From positions 124,001-188,000 of the forward strand of contig NZ_JARXXA010000006.1 of the NCBI RefSeq assembly GCF_029892785.1: a DNA stretch of 64,000 nt, read 5' to 3'. Positions 35,908 through 43,528 of the stretch are shown piece by piece. The notes beneath the pieces are model-generated. The model saw nothing but the letters and a program-made list of their open reading frames with translations, was not told the origin of the DNA and made no database searches. This DNA is from Parabacteroides sp. PH5-46. Lineage in GTDB: Bacteria > Bacteroidota > Bacteroidia > Bacteroidales > Tannerellaceae. How positions within the stretch are numbered: position 1 is the stretch's first letter; every line of letters begins with the position of its first letter. The translations under genes were made by a program, and so were the position numbers.

Positions 35908-36189
35908 TTACTTTTCAATCTTAATGACCTTTCCTTTCCCACCGGTCAGCACACTAATGGCTGATACGATTGCCGCTGTAGTAGCACCGGGCATACTGTT
36001 GTCCTGTGTGTGTGGAAGCGATTGCGACTGTACGGCAGCTGTTCGCTTTTTAACTATAATCTCCTCGGGGATATATTTATTCACAAACGCAATCAAACCT
36101 TTGCCTAAATAAATGACAATCAGTAAAATTGCGAACACTGTCGCCATTCCTACAACCATTAATAAGAGTCCTGTTTCTATGTTTTCCAT
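35908..36189 (-). CDS. oadG: Sodium-pumping decarboxylase gamma subunit
   Basis: A small protein of about 93 residues, with one N-terminal membrane segment (LLLMVVGMATVFAILLIVIY) and a short charged, Ala/Thr/Ser-rich tail. This is the OadG layout; the subunit stabilises the alpha-beta complex. The ATG at 36189 starts just before the membrane segment; an upstream in-frame start (36261) adds a hydrophobic but atypical leader. The gene is first of the oadG-oadA-oadB-regulator series, 24 bp before oadA. The upstream gap to 36503 holds the aquaporin promoter and is otherwise AT-rich, without a gene. Confidence 0.85.
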   Translation of the reverse strand: MENIETGLLLMVVGMATVFAILLIVIYLGKGLIAFVNKYIPEEIIVKKRTAAVQSQSLPHTQDNSMPGATTAAIVSAISVLTGGKGKVIKIEK

Positions 36190-36435
36190 TAGAAAAAATA
36201 TTAGAGAGGGATCCAAATCTTTCAAAAAGAAAATTTTCCGCCAAATTAAAAACAGTTGCAAATGTACTAATTCAAGATATATCGACCTAATACTTCTTCT
36301 ATTAAAAAAATAAAAAAACGTATATGTAATGTAAATATTTCTTCTGATTGATAAGAAAAAGAGGCAAACTACTTGCGATTTATCATAAACGACTATTTGT
36401 GAGCCGTAAGTGTTTATTATTTGTTTTTTTATTTA

Positions 36436-36443
36436 TACTTTTG
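36436..36443 (+). promoter_or_regulatory. -7 promoter element for the aquaporin gene
   Basis: TACTTTTG fits TAnnTTTG, 60 bp before the ATG at 36504. The only nearby TTTG (36420-36423) is 12 bp upstream, closer than the usual 19-21 bp, so only the -7 is claimed. Confidence 0.45.
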
Positions 36444-36503
36444 TTTTGATAATAGGATAAATATTTATTTATAAATCCATCATTTAATTTAATTAATAAC
36501 AAA

Positions 36504-37175
36504 ATGAAAAAGTATTTAGCTGAAATGATCGGAACAATGGTTCTGGTACTTATGGGTTGCGGATCTGCCGTATTTGCCGGCACAGGCGGACAGATTGTAT
36601 CATCTGTAGGAACGCTGGGAGTAGCCCTTGCCTTTGGTTTGTCTGTTATAGCAATGGCCTATACAATCGGCAAAATCTCCGGATGTCATATCAATCCGGC
36701 CATTACCCTGGGTGTATTTCTTTCAAAGAGAATGTCGGGAAAAGATGCCGGGATGTATATGCTGTTCCAGGTAATTGGGGCGATCATTGGTTCTTCTATT
36801 TTATTTTTGCTGGCCAGCGGTTCAGGCTCTGCCACTACTTTAACTGGGGCAAACAATTATGCAAGTGATGCCGTAGTAACAGCATTCATTGCCGAAGCGG
36901 TGTTTACCTTTATCTTTGTGTTGGTGGTACTGGGAACTACTTCTAAGGGAGGTGCCGGTAATTTTGCAGGTTTGGCTATCGGTCTTACTTTAGTGTTGGT
37001 GCATATTGTATGTATCCCTATCACCGGAACGTCTGTGAATCCGGCTCGTAGCATTGGTCCGGCTCTTTTTGCAGGCGGCGAACATCTGGCTCACCTTTGG
37101 TTGTTTATCGTAGCTCCGTTTGTAGGTGCGGCTTTATCAGCATTGGTTTGGAACGTAATAGATACGGAAGAATAA
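36504..37175 (+). CDS. aqpZ: Aquaporin (MIP family water channel)
   Basis: A 223-residue membrane channel with six membrane spans and both NPA boxes: SGCHINPAITLG and GTSVNPARSIGPA. The arginine after the second NPA is present. The close similarity of these stretches to AqpZ argues for a water rather than glycerol channel. A hairpin terminator follows at 37201. Confidence 0.95.
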   Translation: MKKYLAEMIGTMVLVLMGCGSAVFAGTGGQIVSSVGTLGVALAFGLSVIAMAYTIGKISGCHINPAITLGVFLSKRMSGKDAGMYMLFQVIGAIIGSSILFLLASGSGSATTLTGANNYASDAVVTAFIAEAVFTFIFVLVVLGTTSKGGAGNFAGLAIGLTLVLVHIVCIPITGTSVNPARSIGPALFAGGEHLAHLWLFIVAPFVGAALSALVWNVIDTEE

Positions 37176-37200
37176 AAAGAGAATACATTTTAATACAAAA

Positions 37201-37240
37201 AAGAAGCCATCCCAACGAGTAGGATGGCTTCTTTTATTTC
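37201..37240 (+). terminator. Terminator after the aquaporin gene
   Basis: 12-bp perfect stem AAGAAGCCATCC/GGATGGCTTCTT with a 9-base loop, followed by TTATTTC. It lies between converging aquaporin and HU genes and may serve both. Confidence 0.8.
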
Positions 37241-37269
37241 CCTTTAAAGAAAGACTTTTTTTATTCTGC

Positions 37270-37542
37270 TTATTTCACTAAATTGGAAAGTTCAGAACCA
37301 GCTTTAAATTTAACTGCTTTGCGAGCAGGAATGTTAATAGGCTGTTTTGTTTTAGGGTTAACACCTTTGCGAGCTGCTTTTTCCGAAACTGAGAAAGAAC
37401 CGAATCCTAACAATGCAATTTTTTCACCCTTCTTCATTTCGTCAGAAACTGTTTCAATAAAAGCGTCAACAGCTTTTTTTGCGTCAACTTTGCTTAAGCC
37501 AGATTTCTCAGCTACAGCACTAATAAATTCTGTTTTGTTCAT
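37270..37542 (-). CDS. hup: HU family DNA-binding protein
   Basis: A 90-residue nucleoid protein. The N-terminus MNKTEFISAVAEKSGLSKVD and GFGSFSVSEKAARKGVNPKT, followed by NIPARKAVKFKAGSELSNLV, are typical of HU. It binds and bends DNA as a dimer. The gene has a well-defined promoter and terminator of its own. Confidence 0.96.
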   Translation of the reverse strand: MNKTEFISAVAEKSGLSKVDAKKAVDAFIETVSDEMKKGEKIALLGFGSFSVSEKAARKGVNPKTKQPINIPARKAVKFKAGSELSNLVK

Positions 37543-37597
37543 AATGTTAAAAAATTATTCGTATTAAACAATTCTTATAATAGCCTTTTACTGGCAC

Positions 37598-37628
37598 CAA
37601 ATGTACTTTTATTTTAGTATACAACAAA
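37598..37628 (-). promoter_or_regulatory. Promoter of the HU gene
   Basis: On the minus strand a -33 TTTG (37625-37628) is followed after exactly 19 bp by TACATTTG (37598-37605), an ideal Bacteroidota promoter. Confidence 0.75.
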
Positions 37629-37728
37629 GAATTTGTGTTTTTTTTTATCGTTTTTTTGTGTTTTAATATCTAAACGCCATAAAATCGCAAATATATATAT
37701 ACCTTTGCTTTACAAAATCGATGAAACA

Positions 37729-38448
37729 ATGATGAATCAGAATAATTCCGGCTTCTTAAATTCCATACCCGTTGTTACTAAAAACTTGATTATTATTAAT
37801 GTTCTTTTTTGGATTGCGAGTATTACTTTACCCAAAGTAAATGTTGATTTAGTGGCATTGTTGGGCTTGCATTTTCCCGGGGCAAAGAACTTTAATCCGA
37901 TTCAGTTCATTTCCTATATGTTCATGCACGATACGCGTTCTATCAGCCATTTGTTTTTCAATATGTTTGCTGTTTATATGTTCGGACGTATCCTTGAGCA
38001 GGTGTGGGGGCCTAAGCGTTTCCTGATCTTTTACATGGTTACGGGAGTGGGTGCGGGATTGATACAGGAGTTGTCCTGGTTTTTTGAGTTGCGCGATGTT
38101 CTTTTCTCCGGCCATGATATGGTGAACCTGAATGGTGTTCAGTTAATGGCTAAAAGTGAGTTTCTGAACCTGTTTGTTACAGTAGGAGCTTCCGGCGCAG
38201 TATTTGGTATATTGCTGGCCTTTGGGATGAAGTTTCCGGATGTTCCTCTCTATATTATGTTTGTCCCTATCCCCATAAAGGCAAAGTATTTTGTTGTGGG
38301 ATACGGGCTTATCGAATTATTCCTGGGTGTTTCCAACTTCAGTGGAGATAATGTTGCACACTTCGCCCACTTGGGAGGAATGCTCTTTGGTTATTTTTTA
38401 ATCCGTTATTGGAAAAAGAAGGATGCAGAGAATGGACGGTATTTTTAA
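37729..38448 (+). CDS. Rhomboid family intramembrane serine protease
   Basis: 239 residues, about six membrane segments. The catalytic serine lies in GASGAVFG and the histidine in HFAHLGGMLFGY; the loop LFFNMFAVYMFGRILE carries the usual HxxxN-related region (SHLFFN). Rhomboids cleave membrane proteins within the bilayer. An ATG at 37633 would extend the protein before a predicted -7 element (TACCTTTG, 37700-37707), so the ATG at 37729 or 37732 is preferred. The stop overlaps the start of a second rhomboid gene. Confidence 0.9.
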   Translation: MMNQNNSGFLNSIPVVTKNLIIINVLFWIASITLPKVNVDLVALLGLHFPGAKNFNPIQFISYMFMHDTRSISHLFFNMFAVYMFGRILEQVWGPKRFLIFYMVTGVGAGLIQELSWFFELRDVLFSGHDMVNLNGVQLMAKSEFLNLFVTVGASGAVFGILLAFGMKFPDVPLYIMFVPIPIKAKYFVVGYGLIELFLGVSNFSGDNVAHFAHLGGMLFGYFLIRYWKKKDAENGRYF

Positions 38449-39307
38449 AGATTTGAAGCAAACGTTTCGCCAAGGTAGTCTGCTTGCGAAACTTATATAT
38501 ATAAATGTAGGGATATTTGTTATTATCCGCCTGATTGCGGTATGCTTCCTGCTGTTTAATGTAAGAGATATTCAAATTCTGACATATTTAGGGGTACCCT
38601 CCTCTTTAGAGTCGTTGCTCTATAAGCCCTGGACGCTTATTAGCTATATGTTTGTTCATTACGACTTTTTGCATATCCTCTTTAATATGCTGTGGCTCTA
38701 TTGGTTTGGGAAGATCTTTCTACAGTTTTTCGTTCCCCGGCAATTAGGTGGCATTTATTTTTTAGGCGGTATAGCTGGATCCATCTTGTATCTTGTAGCA
38801 TTTAATATATTTCCTTATTTTCGCGAGATGCAGTCGGCTACTATGATTGGAGCTTCCGCATCTGTTATGGCGATTGTTTTTGCCGTTTCTTTTTACCGGA
38901 AAGATTATGAAATCGGGTTGATGTTCATTGGGAGAATCAAGCTGATTTATTTGGCAGTTGCGGCATTTGTTATTGACTTTCTGTCTATTACTTCTTCAAA
39001 TGCCGGAGGGCATATCGCCCATATAGGAGGAGCGCTTCTGGGCATTTGGTTTGCAAGTCGGATCAAAGAGGGCAAAGACCTTACAGCACCGATAAACAGG
39101 CTGATAGACAAAATTGTGAACATAAGGAAACCGAAGTCTAAGATGTATGTTTCTTATAAACGCAAGGAGACCGACTATGATTATAATGCCCGTAAGCATC
39201 AGGAGAATATAGATCTGGATGCTATACTGGATAAGTTGAAACGTTCCGGCTATGAAAGCCTTTCGTCGGAAGAAAAAAAGAGATTATTTGATGCCAGCAA
39301 AAAATAA
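38423..39307 (+). CDS. Second rhomboid family intramembrane serine protease
   Basis: 294 residues; six membrane segments followed by a soluble C-terminal tail of about 80 residues rich in charged residues. The catalytic serine is in GASASVMA (family GxSG, here Ala in the last place) and the histidine in HIAHIGGALLG; HILFNMLWLYWFG is the conserved loop. It starts 26 bp inside the first rhomboid gene, so translation is coupled. The C-terminal tail (KMYVSYKRKETDYDYNARKH, then a small EEKKRLFDASKK motif) is likely cytoplasmic. Confidence 0.9.
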   Translation: MQRMDGIFKDLKQTFRQGSLLAKLIYINVGIFVIIRLIAVCFLLFNVRDIQILTYLGVPSSLESLLYKPWTLISYMFVHYDFLHILFNMLWLYWFGKIFLQFFVPRQLGGIYFLGGIAGSILYLVAFNIFPYFREMQSATMIGASASVMAIVFAVSFYRKDYEIGLMFIGRIKLIYLAVAAFVIDFLSITSSNAGGHIAHIGGALLGIWFASRIKEGKDLTAPINRLIDKIVNIRKPKSKMYVSYKRKETDYDYNARKHQENIDLDAILDKLKRSGYESLSSEEKKRLFDASKK

Positions 39308-40412
39308 GGGAACAGGCAAGGGAATCATTTTTTTCAAGAGTATTATTCAATACTTTTTTGTGATAGCCAACGTATTGGCTGCACTATTGCTGATTGTATC
39401 GGCCTATTCCGACTATGTCTCTCCCAACAGAAGCCTCTTCTTTTCGTATATAGGTTTGATTTTCCCTTTTATTTGCCTGATGAATGCATGTTTCTTGGTG
39501 TATTGGATCATCCTTCACCAGTGGAAGTTTTTGCTGATCGGAGTTATTGCTTTTGTTGTCTGTTGGAAGCCTGTGCGGAGCTACTTCCCTCTGCATATCA
39601 AATCCAAACCTGTACCGGAAGAGGGCGTTATCAAAGTGCTAACATACAACGTTATGGGATTTGCCTACAAAGATCATACGAAAGAGGAGCCAAACGAGAT
39701 CGTCCGATATATTATTAACTCAGAAGCAGATATTGTTTGTCTGCAAGAATGTCATATTAATAAATCTAAGATTACTGAAAAGAAGCTGAATAATGCCCTG
39801 GGAATGTATCCTTATCATTCCTTTGTACCACTGCAAAGTAAGAACTGGGGCCTGGCTGTTTACTCTAAATTTCCGATCCTTAAATCCCGCAAGATAGAAT
39901 ACGGTAGTGAGTACAACGGCTCAGCAGTCCACGAATTAGATATCAATGGAAAAAGCATGACCTTGATAAACAATCACCTGGAGTCGTTTAAGCTCACCAT
40001 GGATGATAAAACCCGCTATTCCGACTTTATAAAGGGAGTAGGCCCAGAAACCTTTGACGAGCTGAAGGGTACGATCCAACGGAAACTGGGCCCCGCATTC
40101 CTTATACGCGCCAAGCAGGCACGGATAATTGCGGATGAAATACAGCGTGCGAAAAGTGACTATCTGCTGGTGTGTGGCGACTTTAACGACACCCCTGTTT
40201 CATATGCCCACCGAAAGATACAAGGCTCGCTGCTCGACGCTTTTGCCGAGTCGGGCAGGGGATTAGGTGTTACCTATAATCAAAACTTTTTCTGGTTCAG
40301 GATAGATCATATCCTATATTCCGCTAATATGCAAGCCATTAATTGCAGGGTAGGGCATGTTAAATACTCCGACCACTATCCTGTATATTGCTATCTGAAG
40401 CTGGAAGAGTGA
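39291..40412 (+). CDS. Endonuclease/exonuclease/phosphatase family membrane protein
   Basis: About 373 residues: three hydrophobic segments (about 15-85), then an EEP-family domain with its conserved pieces: VLTYNVMGF, CLQECHINKS, LVCGDFNDTPVS and SDHYPVYCYL. EEP enzymes are Mg-dependent phosphodiesterases acting on nucleic acids, sugars or lipids; the substrate here is unknown, though a membrane anchor favours an envelope substrate. It starts inside the second rhomboid gene. Operon order rhomboid-rhomboid-EEP. Confidence 0.88.
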   Translation: MPAKNKGTGKGIIFFKSIIQYFFVIANVLAALLLIVSAYSDYVSPNRSLFFSYIGLIFPFICLMNACFLVYWIILHQWKFLLIGVIAFVVCWKPVRSYFPLHIKSKPVPEEGVIKVLTYNVMGFAYKDHTKEEPNEIVRYIINSEADIVCLQECHINKSKITEKKLNNALGMYPYHSFVPLQSKNWGLAVYSKFPILKSRKIEYGSEYNGSAVHELDINGKSMTLINNHLESFKLTMDDKTRYSDFIKGVGPETFDELKGTIQRKLGPAFLIRAKQARIIADEIQRAKSDYLLVCGDFNDTPVSYAHRKIQGSLLDAFAESGRGLGVTYNQNFFWFRIDHILYSANMQAINCRVGHVKYSDHYPVYCYLKLEE

Positions 40413-40413
40413 T

Positions 40414-40962
40414 TCATTCCTCTTTTAATGCGGCGTATAGGTCTGCAAACAAGCTCTCAACAAAGAAATAAGTGGCGTTGCAGAACAGCACCGGGTCTTT
40501 TATCGATGCAGCTGTGTTGCTCAATCCGTTATCGGCAATTACCTCTTCCGCCGTATAGGTTTTGAAGCGTTTATCCCCCTCTGCATCATATTGATAACGT
40601 ATATCCCTCACCTCTGCCGTATATCCTTCATTATGGCAAGTGACATACATTTTATACCGCAGGAGTGTTTTGGTAGAATCATCCATCAGCAGTTCTACTT
40701 TGGAGCTCACCAATATGCTGCTTTTGCTTGCATTTGATGATACATTCGACATGAATACGTCTTTCCCGTAGTTCTTCCTTGCCCATGCGTCGATAGCCTT
40801 GAATAGCGCTTCTTTTGCGAGTCCGGGGGCTTCTACGGTATCGGTATAGCATACCTTCCCCCTCTTCATCGGGGCGCAATCTTTGGTGGTACCTTTATGT
40901 CCTTGGGACATAGCTGAAACGCAGGAAAAAAAGCAGAGTATAAGTAGTAAATGTTTCTTCAT
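40414..40962 (-). CDS. DUF4468 secreted protein
   Basis: About 182 residues with a signal peptide (SCVSAMSQG). One DUF4468 domain (TBP-like fold) covers the mature part: KEALFKAIDAWARKNYGKD, SSKVELLMDD, LLRYKMYVTCHNEGYTAEVR, then DIRYQYDAEG. Function unknown; such proteins are found in Bacteroidales periplasm. It is paralogous to the domain in the next gene upstream. An in-frame ATG at 40989 is less likely because the ATG at 40962 starts the signal peptide. Confidence 0.75.
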   Translation of the reverse strand: MKKHLLLILCFFSCVSAMSQGHKGTTKDCAPMKRGKVCYTDTVEAPGLAKEALFKAIDAWARKNYGKDVFMSNVSSNASKSSILVSSKVELLMDDSTKTLLRYKMYVTCHNEGYTAEVRDIRYQYDAEGDKRFKTYTAEEVIADNGLSNTAASIKDPVLFCNATYFFVESLFADLYAALKEE

Positions 40963-40972
40963 AATTGCTTTA

Positions 40973-42136
40973 TTATTTGATCCAAACATTGATAATTTCG
41001 CCTATATACATTTTGTTAATCTGTTTCCCCAGCCACTCTTCGCGAAGCTCCTGATTGCTAATTGATTCTGTGCTTAACGATTGTGAGATGAGCTTGCGGC
41101 ATTCGATAATCATCCAGGCTTCGCCAAAAGCCTTGCTACCCGATGGTGTTGTGATGGGAGTAAGTCCCGATCCTTTCACTTTGTCGGCGTCTTTGCCGGA
41201 TGTGCTTCCGCAATATTTCAAGGCTTCCCTGTAGGCTTCTGTATAGAAGGTAAGTGTATAAGTATCATTCTTTTCCATTAACTGATAGGTGTAGCGCGTA
41301 GGATTGATAAAGCAGGTAGCTACCGGCTTTCCGAACACGTAACCCAAGCCACCCCAGCTGGCTGTCATCATGTTGAAAGACGTTTCATTTCCAGCTGTAA
41401 TAAGCATCCAATCTTCAGAGAGCATTTTGATGATATTCCCTGGTATTTTGTCGGGTGTGATCTGTTTAAATCCGGCAAACGTATTTGAGGGAGCAGATTC
41501 GGAAATAACATTTGCAGGCGCAGACGGAGTCGGTGTTTCAACAATAGTTTCCTGCACAACAGGCGCTTTGGGTGCAACAGTCAAAGCAGAAGTCCCTAAA
41601 GCAGCGGCTGCTTCGTCCATCAGAAGGGTTGCATAATCAATGGTGGCTGTCCGGAATTTTCCGTTCACCCGAGCTAACTTCCCTTTGCTTAAGGCTTTAC
41701 TGTCGGTTATCCACTCTTCGGCAGTATAGCGTTCCGGTTCTCGCTGGTATGCAACATTATATTCGTAGCGGATGCCCTGAACGGAGATTTTGCAGGTATG
41801 TCCTTCACATTCAAAGATCATGCGGTAGTTTATCAATGAGCGGTCGAGCGCCAAGGCTGTACTCGAAAAAACCAGATACTCTTCCCCACTAATGGCGATG
41901 TCGCCTTCTTCCCTGTTTTGATAAAGAATCCGGTTCTTGTCATCGTTGAAACGCTCTTTAGCCCAGGCTAATAACGTGTCAAAAATATCCTTCTGAGAGA
42001 GGGAAGAAACATTTATTGTTTTTGAAAAAACCACTTTCCCGTCTACTTCCGGCACAGCTCCGGCCAGATACTTGTCATCCGTCTGAGCATAAAGGAATGC
42101 AGGGATGAGTAACACGATGAATAATAGATACTTCAT
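40973..42136 (-). CDS. DUF4468 domain fused to a flavin-reductase-like domain
   Basis: 387 residues: signal peptide (PAFLYAQ), DUF4468 domain (about 35-190: NVSSLSQKDIFDTLLAWAKE, AEEWITDSKALSKGKLARV), a Ser/Thr/Pro-rich linker (about 200-220), then a flavin-reductase/FMN-binding split-barrel domain (about 222-387: WMLITAGNETSFNMMTASWG, GKPVATCFINPTRYTYQLME, LTFYTEAYREALKYCGSTSG). The second domain normally reduces or binds flavins in the cytoplasm, but here it has a signal peptide and so would act in the periplasm. A periplasmic redox role is inference. Confidence 0.8.
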   Translation of the reverse strand: MKYLLFIVLLIPAFLYAQTDDKYLAGAVPEVDGKVVFSKTINVSSLSQKDIFDTLLAWAKERFNDDKNRILYQNREEGDIAISGEEYLVFSSTALALDRSLINYRMIFECEGHTCKISVQGIRYEYNVAYQREPERYTAEEWITDSKALSKGKLARVNGKFRTATIDYATLLMDEAAAALGTSALTVAPKAPVVQETIVETPTPSAPANVISESAPSNTFAGFKQITPDKIPGNIIKMLSEDWMLITAGNETSFNMMTASWGGLGYVFGKPVATCFINPTRYTYQLMEKNDTYTLTFYTEAYREALKYCGSTSGKDADKVKGSGLTPITTPSGSKAFGEAWMIIECRKLISQSLSTESISNQELREEWLGKQINKMYIGEIINVWIK

Positions 42137-42162
42137 GTTTAAAATTTTCTTGTTTTTCCGAA

Positions 42163-42170
42163 CAAAGATA
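42163..42170 (-). promoter_or_regulatory. -7 promoter element for the DUF4468 pair
   Basis: TATCTTTG on the minus strand, 27 bp before the ATG at 42136, matches TAnnTTTG. No clear -33 element is seen. Confidence 0.45.
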
Positions 42171-42335
42171 TCTATTTTATTACCGAAACTATGTTAAACA
42201 GCCCATTTTATAGATTGTTTGGATAATTTCATCTAAAATATTTATCAACTTATAAAAATGGAAGTAAAACTTTATCTGGTGCTTCTTGTTTAAAGGGTAG
42301 AAGCAGGAATTAAAAAACAATTTATAGATAAAGTC

Positions 42336-43217
42336 ATGAAAAAGAGTAAATATAATATATGGATACTGGCTGTTGTATTGGCGTTGATGTCAACAGGATG
42401 TTCTTCGGATACATTGTCCGAAAATGGGGATGCTTCAGCAGTAACAACAAGTATAAATCCCGGAACTCTTGTTTTAAAGGCTTTTTACGATGATTACCAA
42501 GGTGCAGAACACATAAGCTGGTCAATAAAAGATGATTACTATGTGGCTGATTTCAGCCTCAATACCGAGCCGGCTACTGCCTGGTATAGCGAAAGCGGAG
42601 AACTTGAAGTAGGAAAAACAAGTGTTTCGTCAGCTAAGTTTGAAACAGCCGTCTCCACTGTGTTATCACAGATGAATGTTTCAGGATGGCAGGTGAAAGG
42701 AGCCCATCAGCTTGATCGTAAAAACCTGAGCACGATCTACCAGGTTGAGGTAACGGAAGATAACAATGACATAAATGTTTATTTCACTCAATATGGCGAC
42801 TATATCAAAACAGCTTACGATTCGCAAGATATTACTGATGAGCCGATTGACTTCTCCTCTGAACTCTCTGTTGCCCTGCAGAAAATATTCAGTAATGCGG
42901 TGATTGTTGATGTTACTTCTACCAGTTTCCAGATAACCAATGTAGGTATATTAGACGGGGTAAGATATAAGGTTGTCAGCTTTGATGCGGATTACTCCTG
43001 GGTAGCAACTATTTGGGATCTTCACGACAACGAAATTCCGGATGTTGTTGTAGCAGGTTTTAAGAATTCCAAATATGGTTCGCAAACAGTAAACAACGTA
43101 AAGGCAAAGATTGGTAGCAACGGTCTGAATTATCTGTACTACTTTGAGCAAGAGTCTAAAAACGTGATTCTTACGATTACGGAAGAAGGACGTTTGACCA
43201 GCGCTATTAGTTACTAA
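42336..43217 (+). CDS. PepSY-like lipoprotein
   Basis: A 293-residue lipoprotein (lipobox MSTGC, Cys22) with two repeats of the Bacteroidota PepSY-like (putative beta-lactamase-inhibitor-like) domain: LVLKAFYDDYQGAEHISWSI (first half) and the second half starting around residue 170. The recurring pattern is a strand, a helix with AFYDDYQGA, and a strand. These proteins are small periplasmic or surface lipoproteins with no known function. It has a terminator at 43248. Confidence 0.7.
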   Translation: MKKSKYNIWILAVVLALMSTGCSSDTLSENGDASAVTTSINPGTLVLKAFYDDYQGAEHISWSIKDDYYVADFSLNTEPATAWYSESGELEVGKTSVSSAKFETAVSTVLSQMNVSGWQVKGAHQLDRKNLSTIYQVEVTEDNNDINVYFTQYGDYIKTAYDSQDITDEPIDFSSELSVALQKIFSNAVIVDVTSTSFQITNVGILDGVRYKVVSFDADYSWVATIWDLHDNEIPDVVVAGFKNSKYGSQTVNNVKAKIGSNGLNYLYYFEQESKNVILTITEEGRLTSAISY

Positions 43218-43247
43218 ATCCGATATTCTCTAATTCATTTTCACATA

Positions 43248-43280
43248 AAAGCTCGCTATTAGCGGGCTTTCTTTTTTTCC
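43248..43280 (+). terminator. Terminator after the PepSY-like gene
   Basis: AAAGCTCGCTA pairs with TAGCGGGCTTT (one mismatch) and is followed by CTTTTTTTCC. Confidence 0.7.
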
Positions 43281-43309
43281 TTTTTTCATCAGAAGTAGGT
43301 TAAAAATAA

Positions 43310-43349
43310 TTTAGAGGTACCTCTAAACGGATTTAGACGTACCTCTAAA
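43310..43349. repeat. Two tandem TTTAGAGGTACCTCTAAA-type palindromes
   Basis: A perfect 18-bp palindrome (43310-43327) is followed by a near copy TTTAGACGTACCTCTAAA (43332-43349) with one arm altered. Centre-to-centre spacing is 22 bp, close to two helical turns, which suits a repressor site. They lie about 100 bp upstream of the secDF promoter. Confidence 0.7.
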
Positions 43350-43445
43350 TAAAAAGTATTTTTTCAGGAGTGAAAAAGTCCACAGGATAATATGTCCTTT
43401 CATCTGTAATCTGCTGAAAAGTGATGATAATTATTGATTTTACTC

Positions 43446-43474
43446 TTTGACAAAGAAAAAAAACTCTATATTTG
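43446..43474 (+). promoter_or_regulatory. Promoter of secDF
   Basis: TTTG at 43446-43449 is followed after 17 bp by TATATTTG (43467-43474). Spacing is two bases short of the usual minimum, so the -33 assignment is tentative; the -7 is a full match. Confidence 0.55.
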
Positions 43475-43528
43475 CACCCTGTAAAAAACAAATAATAAAT
43501 AATGTAATAATATAAATATAAGATTCAA

